A DNA stretch of 64,000 nt from Sporosarcina gallistercoris (GCF_014836415.1 NZ_JACSQY010000001.1:1-64000), one strand, 5' to 3'; shown: positions 9,338 through 17,751, numbered from the stretch's first letter. Notes: generated by a model from the sequence alone, not told the origin. A program made the numbers and translations.

Positions 9338-11131
9338 TTACTCTACTGTAACACTCTTCGCCAAATTTCTTGGTTTATCCACGTCACAGCCTCGTTGCAA
9401 CGATGCATAATAGCTCAACAACTGAAGCGGAATAACTGTTACAAGCGGCGTTAACAGTTCATGGACGTGAGGCAATACGAGTCGATCATCCGGTTCGTTA
9501 TCGCCTTCCATTGATATGATACAGGCGTGCGCGCCACGTGCCGTGACTTCTTTAACATTGCCTCTCAGATTCGGGCTGACACTTGGTTGGGTCGCGAGCG
9601 CGATAACAGGTGTACCTTCTTCAATCAGAGCAATCGTACCATGTTTGAGTTCTCCTCCTGCAAAACCTTCTGCTTGGATATAGGAAATCTCTTTCAGTTT
9701 TAAAGCGCCTTCTAAGCTCACGTAATAATCGAGATTACGGCCGATGAAAAAGGCATTACGCTTGTCGGTTAATAGCTCTATAGCGATTTTTTCAACCTCT
9801 TCTTTAGCATCCGTCAACGTTTGGATCGCATTCGCTGCAATTGCTAACTCTTTTTTCAAGTCTAGCTTCCGCAAACCTTCGCCTAATGAATAAGCAGTGA
9901 CTGCAAGCACTGCGAGTTGAGCAGTATACGCTTTAGTCGATGCAACAGCGATTTCTGGTCCTGCATGCAATAATAACGTATGGTCCGCTTCACGGGACAG
10001 CGTAGATCCTGGCACATTGGTCATTGTGATTGTTGGATATCCAAGTGCTTTCACTTTTACAAGCACTTGTCGGCTATCTGCCGTTTCGCCAGATTGTGTA
10101 ATAAACAAGAACAATGGTTTTTTCGAAAGAAGGGGCATATTATAGCCGAACTCACTGGAAATATGGACTTCAACCGGTAAACCAGCTAGTTTCTCAAAAT
10201 ATTCTTTTCCTATTAAGCCCGCATGGTAGCTTGTTCCTGCCGCAATAATATAAAGACGGTCAGCATGTTGAAATGCTTGCTTAATAGCGGGGTCGATATC
10301 CAACATACCTTCGTCAGTGCTGTAAGCATCGATAATCTTACGCATCACACCTGGCTGCTCATCAATTTCTTTCAACATATAATGAGGGTACGTCCCTTTT
10401 TCAATATCACTCATATCGAGCTCAGCTTTATAAGGTGCCCGCTCGATTTTGTCACCATCAAGTGTTTCGATAATAATGCCATCTTTACCAAGCAAAACAA
10501 CTTCGCCATCATGCAGTTCAATGAATTGATCGGTTACTTGAAGCATCGCCATAGCGTCAGATGCGACAACATTGCACTCATCGCTTACTCCAACTAGTAA
10601 TGGACTCCGGTTTTTCGCAACAAAGATCGTATCTGGATCTTGTTCATCCAGCATTGCAATCGCGTAAGAACCATGCAATAAGGATAACGCTTTACGGAAC
10701 GATTCATCTGTTGTCATTCCTGAGTTAGCAAAGTGCTCAATCAGTTGGACAATGACCTCCGTATCCGTTTCTGAAGCGAACTGGACATCTTGCAAGTATT
10801 CACGTGTCAGTTTTTCATAGTTTTCAATGACACCATTATGGACAAGTGTAAAACGTCCAGATGCACTCTTATGTGGATGTGAGTTTTTTTGATCAGGTAC
10901 ACCATGTGTCGCCCAGCGCGTATGGCCGATCCCGACGTGTGCATCGATTTCTTCGGGTACTGCGTTTCTTAAATCTGCAATACGTCCTTTTTCCTTGAAC
11001 ATTTGGACGCCAACTGATGTCTGGAATGCAATACCTGCAGAGTCATATCCTCTGTATTCAAGCTTCTCCAGCCCTTTCAGTAAGATCTCTTCTGCTTGGT
11101 TCTTTCCGTTATATCCTACAATTCCGCACAT
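9338..11131 (-). CDS. glmS: Glutamine--fructose-6-phosphate aminotransferase (isomerizing)
   Basis: A 597-residue cytoplasmic enzyme that makes glucosamine-6-phosphate from fructose-6-phosphate and glutamine, the first step to UDP-GlcNAc for peptidoglycan and teichoic acids. The N-terminal MCGIVGYNG starts with the catalytic Cys of the class II glutamine amidotransferase domain (about 1-220; GHTRWATHG is also visible). Two SIS isomerase domains follow (TSYHAG near 300, [13 protein letters not shown] near 347, STKAYTAQ near 398). The end, LAKSVTVE, is the family's invariant C-terminus. The ATG at 11131 has a GGAGG site upstream. Expression should be controlled by the glmS ribozyme in its leader. 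Confidence 0.97.
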   Translation of the reverse strand: MCGIVGYNGKNQAEEILLKGLEKLEYRGYDSAGIAFQTSVGVQMFKEKGRIADLRNAVPEEIDAHVGIGHTRWATHGVPDQKNSHPHKSASGRFTLVHNGVIENYEKLTREYLQDVQFASETDTEVIVQLIEHFANSGMTTDESFRKALSLLHGSYAIAMLDEQDPDTIFVAKNRSPLLVGVSDECNVVASDAMAMLQVTDQFIELHDGEVVLLGKDGIIIETLDGDKIERAPYKAELDMSDIEKGTYPHYMLKEIDEQPGVMRKIIDAYSTDEGMLDIDPAIKQAFQHADRLYIIAAGTSYHAGLIGKEYFEKLAGLPVEVHISSEFGYNMPLLSKKPLFLFITQSGETADSRQVLVKVKALGYPTITMTNVPGSTLSREADHTLLLHAGPEIAVASTKAYTAQLAVLAVTAYSLGEGLRKLDLKKELAIAANAIQTLTDAKEEVEKIAIELLTDKRNAFFIGRNLDYYVSLEGALKLKEISYIQAEGFAGGELKHGTIALIEEGTPVIALATQPSVSPNLRGNVKEVTARGAHACIISMEGDNEPDDRLVLPHVHELLTPLVTVIPLQLLSYYASLQRGCDVDKPRNLAKSVTVE

Positions 11132-11152
11132 AATTGTTCCTCCGCATCAGGC

Positions 11153-11204
11153 AGTCCGGATGCAGAACTGATTAGGTCGGTCAGTCAGTTCTTGCCCGGA
11201 CTGG
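11153..11204 (-). promoter_or_regulatory. Long hairpin between glmS ribozyme and start codon
   Basis: On the minus strand, CAGTCCGG and then GCAAGAACTGA pair with TCAGTTCTGC and then CCGGACTG, giving an interrupted stem of nearly 20 bp. It lies between the ribozyme and the GGAGG site of glmS, about 20 nt from the start codon. There is no T-run directly after it, so it is probably not a terminator. It may protect or insulate the cleaved mRNA or be a peripheral helix. Confidence 0.6.
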
Positions 11205-11216
11205 CCATAAAATTTG

Positions 11217-11375
11217 TATGATACCTGCTAAATTCCTCTTGTATCACCGAGTTACCTCAGTGTTTTAGGAATTGCATGTGATCGGGTATCTGCGATCAGG
11301 AGGCATCCGCCGAATGTTCGATGAACCTCCACCTCGTCTGCCGAGAATCTGTGCGATTTCCTCGGCGCTGGCGCT
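11217..11375 (-). ncRNA. glmS ribozyme/riboswitch (GlcN6P-activated self-cleaving leader)
   Basis: On the minus strand the leader carries the glmS ribozyme hallmarks in order: the cleavage-site segment AGCGCC (near 11375-11370), then GACGAGGTGGAGGTTCATCGA, the core ATTCGGCGGATGCCTCC, and a distal helix in which GATACC pairs with GGTATC. In the characterised family glucosamine-6-phosphate acts as the cofactor for cleavage 5' of the G in AGCGCC, and the cut mRNA is destroyed, giving feedback control. The 3' boundary is approximate. Confidence 0.93.
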
Positions 11376-11544
11376 TTAATTGGTTTCCAATACTTTACGT
11401 GCTTACAACTCTCCTTTTTTGCACGGACTAAATTGCCGTCATTGTTAACTATAGCGAATGTACTTTTCCTCTGTCAAATGACGAATCGTTCTGAATATAG
11501 AAAAATAGATTCTCACGATGTCGTAAGTCTGCAAAATACATAAG
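11376..11544. other. glmS promoter region
   Basis: The rest of the gap between the glmS ribozyme and the terminator of the NADH dehydrogenase gene. The glmS promoter must be here on the minus strand, just upstream of the cleavage site near 11376. I could not assign -35/-10 hexamers with confidence and saw no gene. Confidence 0.4.
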
Positions 11545-11594
11545 AAAAAGCTGCCGCAGAATTCAGTTTGCACTGAGTTTCTGGACAGCTCCAT
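11545..11594 (-). terminator. Terminator after NADH dehydrogenase gene
   Basis: A long minus-strand hairpin, GAGCTGTCCAGAA...TTCTGCGGCAGCTT with an inner ACTCAGT/ACTGA-type stem, followed by TTTTTC. It lies just after the stop codon at 11603. Confidence 0.8.
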
Positions 11595-11602
11595 CGTTCT
11601 AA

Positions 11603-12787
11603 TTAGTATGCGAGACCGAATAGTCCCTTGATGTGAGTCAAGTAGCGGATATTACTTGCTTCTTTCATCAATGAAGCAGGCATTCCCTTAAGGGATGTAT
11701 TGTTTCCGCCTACAGAGGCAACTGCGTCTTTACGGCCAAGGCTAGCAAGTGTACCGGAATTCACTGGATTGAACACTTCCATTGACTTGCCTGTAAGCAT
11801 TGCGTACACATTGTATCCAACAAGTTCACCCATCTGCCAAGCGTTTTGTGCAGTTGGTGCGTATGGACGTGCTCCCTCTTCTGCAGGGAACGCGACCGCG
11901 CTATCTCCTACAACAAATACATCGGGATGAGATTTGGATTGAAGGAATTCATTTACTGTGGCACGGCCACGATCGACTTCAATACCAGATTCTCCAACGA
12001 GCGGATTTCCTGTAACGCCACCTGTCCAAACGAATGTGTTCGCTTTGATAATACGGCCGTCTTTCAGTGAAATCTCATTGCCTTCAACATTTGTGACAGG
12101 AAGTCCGATCAAGAACTCGACGCCGCGCTTTGCAAGACTTTCAGTTGCACGCTCGATCAAATGATCAGGCAGTACTGGAAGGATTTTCGGACCTGCTTCA
12201 ACTAACATGATCTTCAAGTCAGCAGGATTCACACCGTGCTCCCGTGCAACTTTCGGCATGTTGTCCACGATTTCACCAACAAGCTCAACGCCTGTCAAAC
12301 CGCCGCCACCGATCAGGATTGTTGCGTCTGCTTCGTCATGGGAAATCGCATACGCTTTAATGCGATCGACAATGTGCTTGTAGATTGCTTTTGCTTCACT
12401 AGCGGATTTAAGGACCATACTATGTTCTTCAAGCCCAGGAATTCCGAAGTATGCTGTCTTACTGCCAAGTCCCACTACAAGTGCGTCATAAGTAAGCGTT
12501 TCTCCACCAGCCAAATTCACTTTTTTCGTGTTCACGTCAAAGTTTTCAACTGTTGCAATTTTCAAGTCCACCCTTTTACCAGCAAGAAGTTTCTCAAGAG
12601 AAAGTGCAACCGCGCCTTCGCTCGTTGTGCCTCCTGCTAAACGGTGAAGCTCAGTAATAATTTGGTGAGTCGGTGTTTGGTTGACAAGTGTGATAGTTGC
12701 ATCACTTTCTGACAGGAAGTTACGAGCATTTAGCGCTGTCAAAAGACCGCCATAACCTGCTCCTAAAATAACGATGTGTTTGGTCAT
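11603..12787 (-). CDS. Type II NADH dehydrogenase-like NAD(P)/FAD oxidoreductase (YumB-like)
   Basis: A 394-residue membrane-associated flavoprotein. An FAD-binding Rossmann motif is at the N-terminus (IVILGAGYGGLLTA), an NADH-binding motif near residue 160 (ATILIGGGGLTGVELVGE), and a second FAD motif near 290 (VFVVGDSAVAF). Members of the NDH-2 family pass electrons from NADH to menaquinone without pumping protons. The conserved AQNAWQMGELVG segment lies near the quinone end. It is the second gene of an operon with the DUF1641 gene upstream (gap 34 nt). NDH-2-type activity is inferred from the family; YumB of B. subtilis is the closest relative I recall. Confidence 0.88.
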   Translation of the reverse strand: MTKHIVILGAGYGGLLTALNARNFLSESDATITLVNQTPTHQIITELHRLAGGTTSEGAVALSLEKLLAGKRVDLKIATVENFDVNTKKVNLAGGETLTYDALVVGLGSKTAYFGIPGLEEHSMVLKSASEAKAIYKHIVDRIKAYAISHDEADATILIGGGGLTGVELVGEIVDNMPKVAREHGVNPADLKIMLVEAGPKILPVLPDHLIERATESLAKRGVEFLIGLPVTNVEGNEISLKDGRIIKANTFVWTGGVTGNPLVGESGIEVDRGRATVNEFLQSKSHPDVFVVGDSAVAFPAEEGARPYAPTAQNAWQMGELVGYNVYAMLTGKSMEVFNPVNSGTLASLGRKDAVASVGGNNTSLKGMPASLMKEASNIRYLTHIKGLFGLAY

Positions 12788-12821
12788 TGTCTAGTCCCCT
12801 TCTACTAATAGTTATTTCAAA

Positions 12822-13271
12822 TTATTTTGTATGGTTTTTTTGTCCTGCAATTTCCAGATAAGCGTTTAAGAAACGGAAGATACGTTGTGCTTCAGGGTCT
12901 TTGATCATCTTCATAAGTCCGAACAAGCCGATTGTTTCTGTATTTTTCGCTGCAAGATCTTTTGCTTCGATGACAGTCGCTGCCATACTTTTTGCAGAGT
13001 CTTTTACAGGGCCCGCAATTTCTTTTATGAATTCAGATGTATCATTCAACAATACTTCGTCTGTCGCAACTGCTTTTGCAACATCATACGATTTTGTCAT
13101 TAAGTCAACAAGCTCGGTTAACTGTGGAAGTTTTTCAACAAGAGCCGTTAAGGATTCTTGAACTTCCGGTTTTAGCAACTGGTCCAGAATGTCTTGTTTT
13201 TGGTCGGAAGGTAGTTGTGTGCCTTCTGTAGCAACATTTGCTGCTTCTTCAGGATTGAGCGGCGTAGTCAT
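12822..13271 (-). CDS. DUF1641 family protein
   Basis: A 149-residue protein with the DUF1641 pattern: a predicted amphipathic helical body and a C-terminal GLFGLMKMIKDPEAQRIFRFLNAYLEIAG. DUF1641 proteins recur next to NADH dehydrogenases and formate dehydrogenases (for example YrhD of B. subtilis) and are thought to be accessory or linker proteins for redox enzymes. Start ATG at 13271 is chosen from AGGGGA 7 nt upstream. The in-frame TTG 6 nt earlier is less well placed. It is co-transcribed with the downstream NDH-2 gene. Confidence 0.8.
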   Translation of the reverse strand: MTTPLNPEEAANVATEGTQLPSDQKQDILDQLLKPEVQESLTALVEKLPQLTELVDLMTKSYDVAKAVATDEVLLNDTSEFIKEIAGPVKDSAKSMAATVIEAKDLAAKNTETIGLFGLMKMIKDPEAQRIFRFLNAYLEIAGQKNHTK

Positions 13272-13517
13272 ATGCAAATCCCCTTTTTTAGTTTAATGTA
13301 TTTTGTTCTGAAACTAGGTAAACTATGTGAGCTGAAGACTTCGTAATTTTTTTACAAATCCGCATGTCATAATTTCCTAATCAGATTACCATCAAGTCAC
13401 TATACGCCTCTTTTTGACATACTTCAAGTTTTTTAGTTTGGCATTTAATTATAATTTTTTTACCTGCATAGTGACGTATGCCTTGCACATCCTATATTGA
13501 AAAGGAGGTGCTTATAA
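13272..13517. other. Divergent intergenic region
   Basis: An AT-rich gap of about 246 nt between the minus-strand DUF1641-ndh operon and the plus-strand DUF1540 gene. It presumably holds both promoters. A TTGACA at 13423 has no well-spaced -10 partner. No palindrome or gene was found. Confidence 0.4.
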
Positions 13518-13673
13518 ATGGGACAGAGGATCCGATGTGAAGTGAATAATTGTAAGTTTTGGGCTGAAGGGAACAAATGTGAAGCGGATGAAATTTACGT
13601 TGTCAGTAAAAAAGGCAACCATGCGAAGTCGAGCAGCGAAACAGACTGTAAAACGTTCATTCCACAATTGTAA
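13518..13673 (+). CDS. DUF1540 family small cysteine-rich protein
   Basis: A 51-residue protein translated from ATG at 13518, with a strong AAAGGAGGTG site 7 nt upstream and TAA at 13671. The residues CEVNNCKFW, then CEADEIYV and a C-terminal TDCKTF give the four-cysteine pattern of DUF1540, a probable small metal (zinc)-binding domain. Function unknown; relatives are common in spore-forming Firmicutes. It stands alone between two intergenic gaps. Confidence 0.85.
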   Translation: MGQRIRCEVNNCKFWAEGNKCEADEIYVVSKKGNHAKSSSETDCKTFIPQL

Positions 13674-13767
13674 AAAGTGAACTGTTTTAACTTTTAATCA
13701 TTCTATTGTACAATGATGAAGAGAATCGTAATGAGATTCATCACTTCATCGGAGGTTTGACTAGTAC

Positions 13768-14205
13768 ATGAAAAAAATTGCGGCAGCGTTTTTAGCACTC
13801 ACGCTTATTCTTTCGCCTATGGGAACATTCGTATTTAACGACCATGCCCCATCGGCCGAAGCGAAGGGCTACAAATCCGGTAAAAAAGGATTTACACCTA
13901 ACCAGAACAATTTCAACAAACCAGCAGTCGATAAAAAGAAGGACAATGCTTCTTTTACTAAAAACAATGGTTCACAAACAGCAAAGCCAAAATCAGGTGG
14001 GCTCATGAAAGGGTTAATGCTCGGTGGACTAGCTGGACTTCTTTTTGGTAGTCTGTTTGCTAACATGGGCATTCTTGGTTCCATCTTAGGATTACTCGTA
14101 AATGTCTTTGCGATCATTGCTGTGATCGGAATTATCCGGATGGCTTATAACTATTTCAAGAAAAAGAAACAGGATAAAGATGACATGCATCGGTGGCAGA
14201 ACTGA
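13768..14205 (+). CDS. Secreted/membrane glycine-rich protein, hypothetical
   Basis: A 145-residue protein with a signal peptide (KK then AAAFLALTLILSP, probable cleavage near AEAKG, residues 29-33). A lysine/asparagine-rich low-complexity region (about 33-75) follows, then a glycine-rich hydrophobic hairpin (MKGLMLGGLAGLLFGSLF, then GILGSILGLLVNVFAIIAVIGII) and a basic tail. The layout is like the N-terminal part of bacterial Tim44-like membrane proteins but without a Tim44 domain. It overlaps the YxcD gene by TGATG, so the pair is probably translated together. Confidence 0.7.
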   Translation: MKKIAAAFLALTLILSPMGTFVFNDHAPSAEAKGYKSGKKGFTPNQNNFNKPAVDKKKDNASFTKNNGSQTAKPKSGGLMKGLMLGGLAGLLFGSLFANMGILGSILGLLVNVFAIIAVIGIIRMAYNYFKKKKQDKDDMHRWQN

Positions 14206-14483
14206 TGATTGAAGAACAAGATATTATTAACGCCATTTGCTTGTATCAGGCGAAACACAAATTCGTCCCAGCTGAGCAAGTGGAAGTTGAACTGTTTTAT
14301 GATGATGTCGAAGGATTCTATGCAGAAGCTTTCGTAAATGGCATGACGGTCACTATGAATACTTTTGACATGACCCAAGCACTTCGGATGTGGATCGAAG
14401 AACAACTTCACCAAGATCCTTACGCGACCGGCATAAAATTCCTATTGGATGATGACCGGGGTATTATCGCCTCGCTCATGTAA
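14205..14483 (+). CDS. DUF2653 family protein (YxcD-like)
   Basis: A 92-residue soluble protein starting MIEEQDIINAICLYQA, with ELFYDDVEGFYAEAFVNG in the middle and DPYATGIKFLLDDDRGIIA at the end, the pattern of the YxcD/DUF2653 family of unknown function. I prefer the ATG at 14205, which overlaps the previous stop codon (TGATG), to the in-frame GTG at 14193. A terminator follows 9 nt after the stop codon. Confidence 0.75.
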   Translation: MIEEQDIINAICLYQAKHKFVPAEQVEVELFYDDVEGFYAEAFVNGMTVTMNTFDMTQALRMWIEEQLHQDPYATGIKFLLDDDRGIIASLM

Positions 14484-14491
14484 CTCTCTAG

Positions 14492-14526
14492 AAATGGACA
14501 ACCTGATTTCAAGGTTGTCCATTTTT
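14492..14526 (+). terminator. Terminator after YxcD-like gene
   Basis: The stem AAATGGACAACCT / AGGTTGTCCATTT with a 7-nt loop is followed by TTTGTT. It lies between convergent genes and may act in both directions, as the superoxide dismutase gene ends at 14529 on the other strand. Confidence 0.85.
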
Positions 14527-14528
14527 TG

Positions 14529-15131
14529 TTACTTAATAATGCCACATGCAATTCGGTCACCGGAATTCCCGGATGGCTGAGTCCTTCCGTCATCTTTCAG
14601 TGCATGGATGACGAGTGCTGTGCCAGAATCTTGTAGCAATGAATTGGATTGATCTGTTTCCAATGTTACATTATTAGCTGTGAACTCGTCGTCCACTTTA
14701 CCGTCTTCGCCCACTTCTAAATTAGGCAAATCACCCGCATGAGGACCCTCTTCCGATTCTAGTCCATGCTGCTTTCCATCGGGATTAAAGTGATCGCCTG
14801 CTGTTTTAAAATCTGGAGCTTCACAAACACCAGCCTCGTGGAAGTGGAATCCATGGCTGCCTGCAGGAAGTCCTTCAGCCTTCAGATGCACTTTGACCCC
14901 TTCATCCATTTCTTCCAGTTCTGCTGTTCCAGTAGTTTGACCTTCTGCATCTTTTAAATCCACTAATACGATGAAAGGTGCCGTCTGCATGTCATCATCC
15001 GCTCTTGTTACGGCATTGTTTTTTTCAACTTCCTGACTTGGCGTCATCTGTTCAGAATCATCTGCAGCTCCACATGACGCCAAGGCAAGTACAAAAGCTA
15101 ATGATGGTAAAATTGCGATGTCCTTGATCAA
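14529..15131 (-). CDS. Cu/Zn superoxide dismutase, lipoprotein
   Basis: A 200-residue predicted lipoprotein: signal peptide with lipobox LALASC (Cys about residue 20), a short charged linker, then a SodC domain (about 50-200). Every metal ligand of the family is visible: HFHEAG (two Cu His), GDHFNP (bridging His), KQHG and PHAGD (Zn His, His, Asp) and VIHAL (last Cu His). The disulfide cysteines (GVCEAP, IACGII) and the active-site Arg (GDRIAC) are also there. It should therefore dismutate superoxide outside the cell membrane. Starts with TTG at 15131, behind AAGGAGGG. Confidence 0.88.
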   Translation of the reverse strand: MIKDIAILPSLAFVLALASCGAADDSEQMTPSQEVEKNNAVTRADDDMQTAPFIVLVDLKDAEGQTTGTAELEEMDEGVKVHLKAEGLPAGSHGFHFHEAGVCEAPDFKTAGDHFNPDGKQHGLESEEGPHAGDLPNLEVGEDGKVDDEFTANNVTLETDQSNSLLQDSGTALVIHALKDDGRTQPSGNSGDRIACGIIK

Positions 15132-15260
15132 TTTCAGCCCTCCTTAGATCACCCTATAATGTTCTCTTTCACTTGCATCCCTGTTTTTAAACATAGACTC
15201 CTTGCAAACTAAAAAACCGATCCCCCATTGTGAAATAGGAAACCGGCAGTAGCTGTTCAT

Positions 15261-15764
15261 TCAGTCTACTTTTTTGTAACTTGTTACAAATGATGGCCTT
15301 GAGAAGATATTCGGCTTTTTGTCTATTCCTTCGTCTGTTCCACGCTTTTTGTGTGCGTTCGCGTAAGCTTGAGAATTTTGCCATGCTTTGAAAGATTCCT
15401 CATCTTGCCACATTGTCAAAATGACATACGTATCGCTTTCTAATGGACGAAGTACCCGGATTGCAGAAAACCCTTCAGTATCTTCAATCTGTCGTGCACG
15501 TCCCATGAACCGCTGTTCAAAAACTTCTCTTCCCTCTGCCGTGACAGGGATATTATTGAAAACTGCATAGTTTCCATTAATAATCTCACCTGAAGCATCA
15601 AGAACTGTATAGGAATCCGCTTCAGCAAAACCTGCAGAACCATCGTTTTCCTGGATAAGCACAGCTTCGTTTCCAAGCTCCATAAGAACAAGTTGCTCTG
15701 TTGTTAAACTTTCTTTAATTGCTTTTAACTCTGTTACATCTCCGTATGTTACATGAATATTCAT
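15261..15764 (-). CDS. hmoB: Heme-degrading monooxygenase, HmoB-like (ABM domain)
   Basis: A 167-residue protein with a divergent N-terminal half and a C-terminal antibiotic-biosynthesis-monooxygenase (ABM) ferredoxin-like domain (about 65-160). The order FNNIPVT, FEQRFMGRARQIEDTEGF, VILTMWQDEESFKAW and NAHKK supplies the Asn, Trp and His expected of IsdG/HmoB-type heme monooxygenases. These open the heme ring and release iron in the cytoplasm. Length matches B. subtilis HmoB (YhgC, 166 residues). It stands alone between convergent and same-strand gaps. No Fur box was found upstream. Confidence 0.82.
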   Translation of the reverse strand: MNIHVTYGDVTELKAIKESLTTEQLVLMELGNEAVLIQENDGSAGFAEADSYTVLDASGEIINGNYAVFNNIPVTAEGREVFEQRFMGRARQIEDTEGFSAIRVLRPLESDTYVILTMWQDEESFKAWQNSQAYANAHKKRGTDEGIDKKPNIFSRPSFVTSYKKVD

Positions 15765-15805
15765 ATGCTGTCCCCTATCTGGCTGAATGAATCGTTGCGT
15801 TTAGA

Positions 15806-15837
15806 AAGAGCAAAACCGGCAGAAATCACCTGCCGGC
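15806..15837 (-). terminator. Terminator after small membrane-protein gene
   Basis: On the minus strand GCCGGCAG pairs with CTGCCGGT across a 7-nt loop, followed by TTTTGCTCTTTC. It stops the transcript of the gene ending at 15856. Confidence 0.75.
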
Positions 15838-15855
15838 CACATTCAGATCATTTGT

Positions 15856-16035
15856 TCAATGCCATGCATGTTTTCTGCGTTCTTTGACTGCGATGAAGGC
15901 CGATGAGCCCGCTAAAATAGAAATTACCAACGCGCCCGAAATTAACCCGTCCGTGAAAACTCCAGAGAAGTTACTTGCTATAAGAGCTGCTGATGCAATG
16001 CCACAAACAATCGCAGCAATAATGATTTTTTTCAT
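15856..16035 (-). CDS. Small two-TM membrane protein, hypothetical
   Basis: A 59-residue protein of two hydrophobic helices (IIIAAIVCGIASAALIA and ISGALVISILAGSSAFIAV) with a short loop and a basic C-terminal tail. I chose ATG at 16035, with AAAGGTGAG upstream, over an upstream in-frame ATG. Family not recognised. Just upstream (about 16102-16120) the short inverted repeat ATTGAGA/TCTCAAT could be an operator or hairpin. Confidence 0.55.
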   Translation of the reverse strand: MKKIIIAAIVCGIASAALIASNFSGVFTDGLISGALVISILAGSSAFIAVKERRKHAWH

Positions 16036-16193
16036 AGCACTCACCTTTCCCATGCGCATAGACATCTCGCAGTTGACCGCATGGCGATTATGTAGTTATT
16101 GAGATTGTTTCTCAATTTCATCATAAAACATCAGGTAGGGAATCGCAACAATAATCCCTGATTCAAAGCAAACTTATTGAGGTTATGTGTCAA

Positions 16194-16230
16194 AAACAAG
16201 AATCCCGATGAATCCCCAGAATTCTTGTTT
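16194..16230 (-). terminator. Terminator after yunC
   Basis: On the minus strand AACAAGAAT pairs with ATTCTTGTT, followed by TTTGAC. It lies shortly after the stop codon at 16247. Confidence 0.7.
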
Positions 16231-16246
16231 TGTTTTCTGTTATTCA

Positions 16247-16549
16247 TTAAATCATTTTCGCCAATGCTTGTTCCCCTGTCATCCCAGCCATTATTCCCCA
16301 TTCTTCTGCTTCAAGAGTCACGGATTCCAGCGGCGCCGCCAATAATTCTTCAATCGTTTTCACACCTGTCGCGCGCCCCGCAACAATGCGGCGATCTGAC
16401 AACAGTCGATTCAAAAGCCCTACATCAAGTGCTCCACACATAATATAGCCGTTTTCGTTTGAAACTGTCAGTAATGTAGTTTTAGGAAGTGAAACTGATA
16501 CAGCTGTAAAACTGTGACCTTCAATTTGAACTGTAGTAACCGTAACCAT
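16247..16549 (-). CDS. yunC: DUF1805 family protein YunC
   Basis: A 100-residue soluble protein closely matching the YunC/DUF1805 family: TVQIEG near the start, NENGYIMCGALDVGLLN (about 31-47), IVAGRATGVKTIEELLAAPLESVT (about 55-78) and GIMAGMTGEQAL near the end. YunC structures show a small alpha/beta fold; its function is not known. ATG at 16549 with GGAGGATGGG upstream. It is alone on its transcript, and a divergent small gene starts at 16648. Confidence 0.88.
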   Translation of the reverse strand: MVTVTTVQIEGHSFTAVSVSLPKTTLLTVSNENGYIMCGALDVGLLNRLLSDRRIVAGRATGVKTIEELLAAPLESVTLEAEEWGIMAGMTGEQALAKMI

Positions 16550-16647
16550 CCCATCCTCCCCTTTCCCTTTATAAGTATGGCGCCCGACCTCAAGCCGTGA
16601 CTAAAATCAGTCAGCGATACCCATACTTTTAAAAAGGAGGATGACAA

Positions 16648-16800
16648 ATGGCAAAACGTAATATTGATGGTGAAAAGAAGTCAAAGCCCCCTCAGATGCC
16701 GGGTCGAGAAGAATTTTCTGCTGATTATTCTTCATACGGCGAAAAACGGGAAGCACTTAAAGAACTTTACAGAAAGTCTGAGCGTGAAAAGAAAAAGTGA
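16648..16800 (+). CDS. Small highly charged protein, hypothetical (50 aa)
   Basis: A 50-residue protein from ATG at 16648 (strong AAAAGGAGG site 7 nt upstream) to TGA at 16798. It begins MAKRNIDGEKKSKPPQMPG and ends in a lysine/glutamate-rich helix (ELYRKSEREKKK). No membrane segment. I do not recognise a family. The ribosome binding site and the terminator just behind it support a real gene. Confidence 0.7.
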   Translation: MAKRNIDGEKKSKPPQMPGREEFSADYSSYGEKREALKELYRKSEREKKK

Positions 16801-16839
16801 AAATCACCCTGCTTGGACGTTCCATAGCAGGGTGATTCC
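16801..16839. terminator. Bidirectional terminator between convergent genes
   Basis: The stem AATCACCCTGCT / AGCAGGGTGATT (12 bp) with a 12-nt loop lies between the 50-aa gene and yitT, which converge here. Confidence 0.75.
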
Positions 16840-16842
16840 ACA

Positions 16843-17700
16843 TTAAGTAATCGATTGACCTTCCCGACGGAAAAAGCCGAAAATGCCAACGGTTTGAACG
16901 ATATTCGCGAATGCATTCGGATCGACTTCATTGATTATTTTTTCCAAATCGTACAGTTCATATCGTGTTATGACCAAGTACATCATATTCTTTTCTTCTT
17001 TCGTATAGCCACCTTTTGCAGGCAAGATCGTAATTCCCCGCACCATCTGATTGTGAATGGCCTCTTGCAGCTCGTCTGCTTTACGGGTAACAATCATGGC
17101 TGTCACTTTCTCATGACGGGTATGGATCGCGTCAATGACTGCAGTTGAGACATATAGCGCAACCATCGTATATAGTGCGTTTTCCGGTTCGAATAAAAAT
17201 CCTGCCGCCACAATGATGATTCCGTTCAGCAGCAAAAAATACGTTCCTATCGGCTTATCCTGCAATCGTGATAATACCATCGCTACGATATCCATTCCAC
17301 CTGTGGATGCACCGAGTTTCAGCGAAATTCCGACACCCACTCCACCGATAACCCCTCCAAAAACAGCGTTGAGGATAATGTCATCTGACAACGACATGAC
17401 TGGAAGTATTCCCATGAAAATCGTTGTGAAGATAACAGACACGATACTGTAGATGGTAAAGCCTTTCCCCACTTTAAACCATCCTAGTATGAAGACTGGA
17501 ACGTTCAATGCTAAGAGCAGAATCCCTGTTGAAACTGTAATTCCTGCAAAGTCTGTGAGCACACTGGATAATAGCTGCGCAATCCCCGCGAAACCACTTG
17601 CATACACATTTGCGTTAATAAGAAACAAGTTCAGAGATACAGCTAGCAATAACGCACCTAAAATAACAGTCACGATTCGTTTTGCTTCAATAAAAAACAT
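16843..17700 (-). CDS. YitT family membrane protein (DUF161/DUF2179)
   Basis: A 285-residue inner-membrane protein. Residues about 1-200 hold five to six membrane helices with the family's small-residue-rich motifs (NANVYASGFAGIAQLL; GVGVGISLKLGASTGGMDIVA). Residues about 205-280 form a cytoplasmic DUF2179 domain (VTAMIVTRKADELQEAI, RGITILPAKGGYTKEEK, NVDPNAF-like stretch at the end). YitT-type proteins are suspected transporters; the substrate is unknown. ATG at 17700 with AAAGGAGA upstream. The leader contains an attenuator-like structure (17755-17812). Confidence 0.88.
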   Translation of the reverse strand: MFFIEAKRIVTVILGALLLAVSLNLFLINANVYASGFAGIAQLLSSVLTDFAGITVSTGILLLALNVPVFILGWFKVGKGFTIYSIVSVIFTTIFMGILPVMSLSDDIILNAVFGGVIGGVGVGISLKLGASTGGMDIVAMVLSRLQDKPIGTYFLLLNGIIIVAAGFLFEPENALYTMVALYVSTAVIDAIHTRHEKVTAMIVTRKADELQEAIHNQMVRGITILPAKGGYTKEEKNMMYLVITRYELYDLEKIINEVDPNAFANIVQTVGIFGFFRREGQSIT

Positions 17701-17751
17701 CGTACATCTCCTTTCGTACCTTTTTTTAAAATTGAATTAGAGAAAACAAAA

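Noticed and set aside
13423..13500. SigA promoter TTGACA ... TATAAT before the DUF1540 gene
   Set aside because: The hexamers are about 30 nt apart, too far for a functional promoter.
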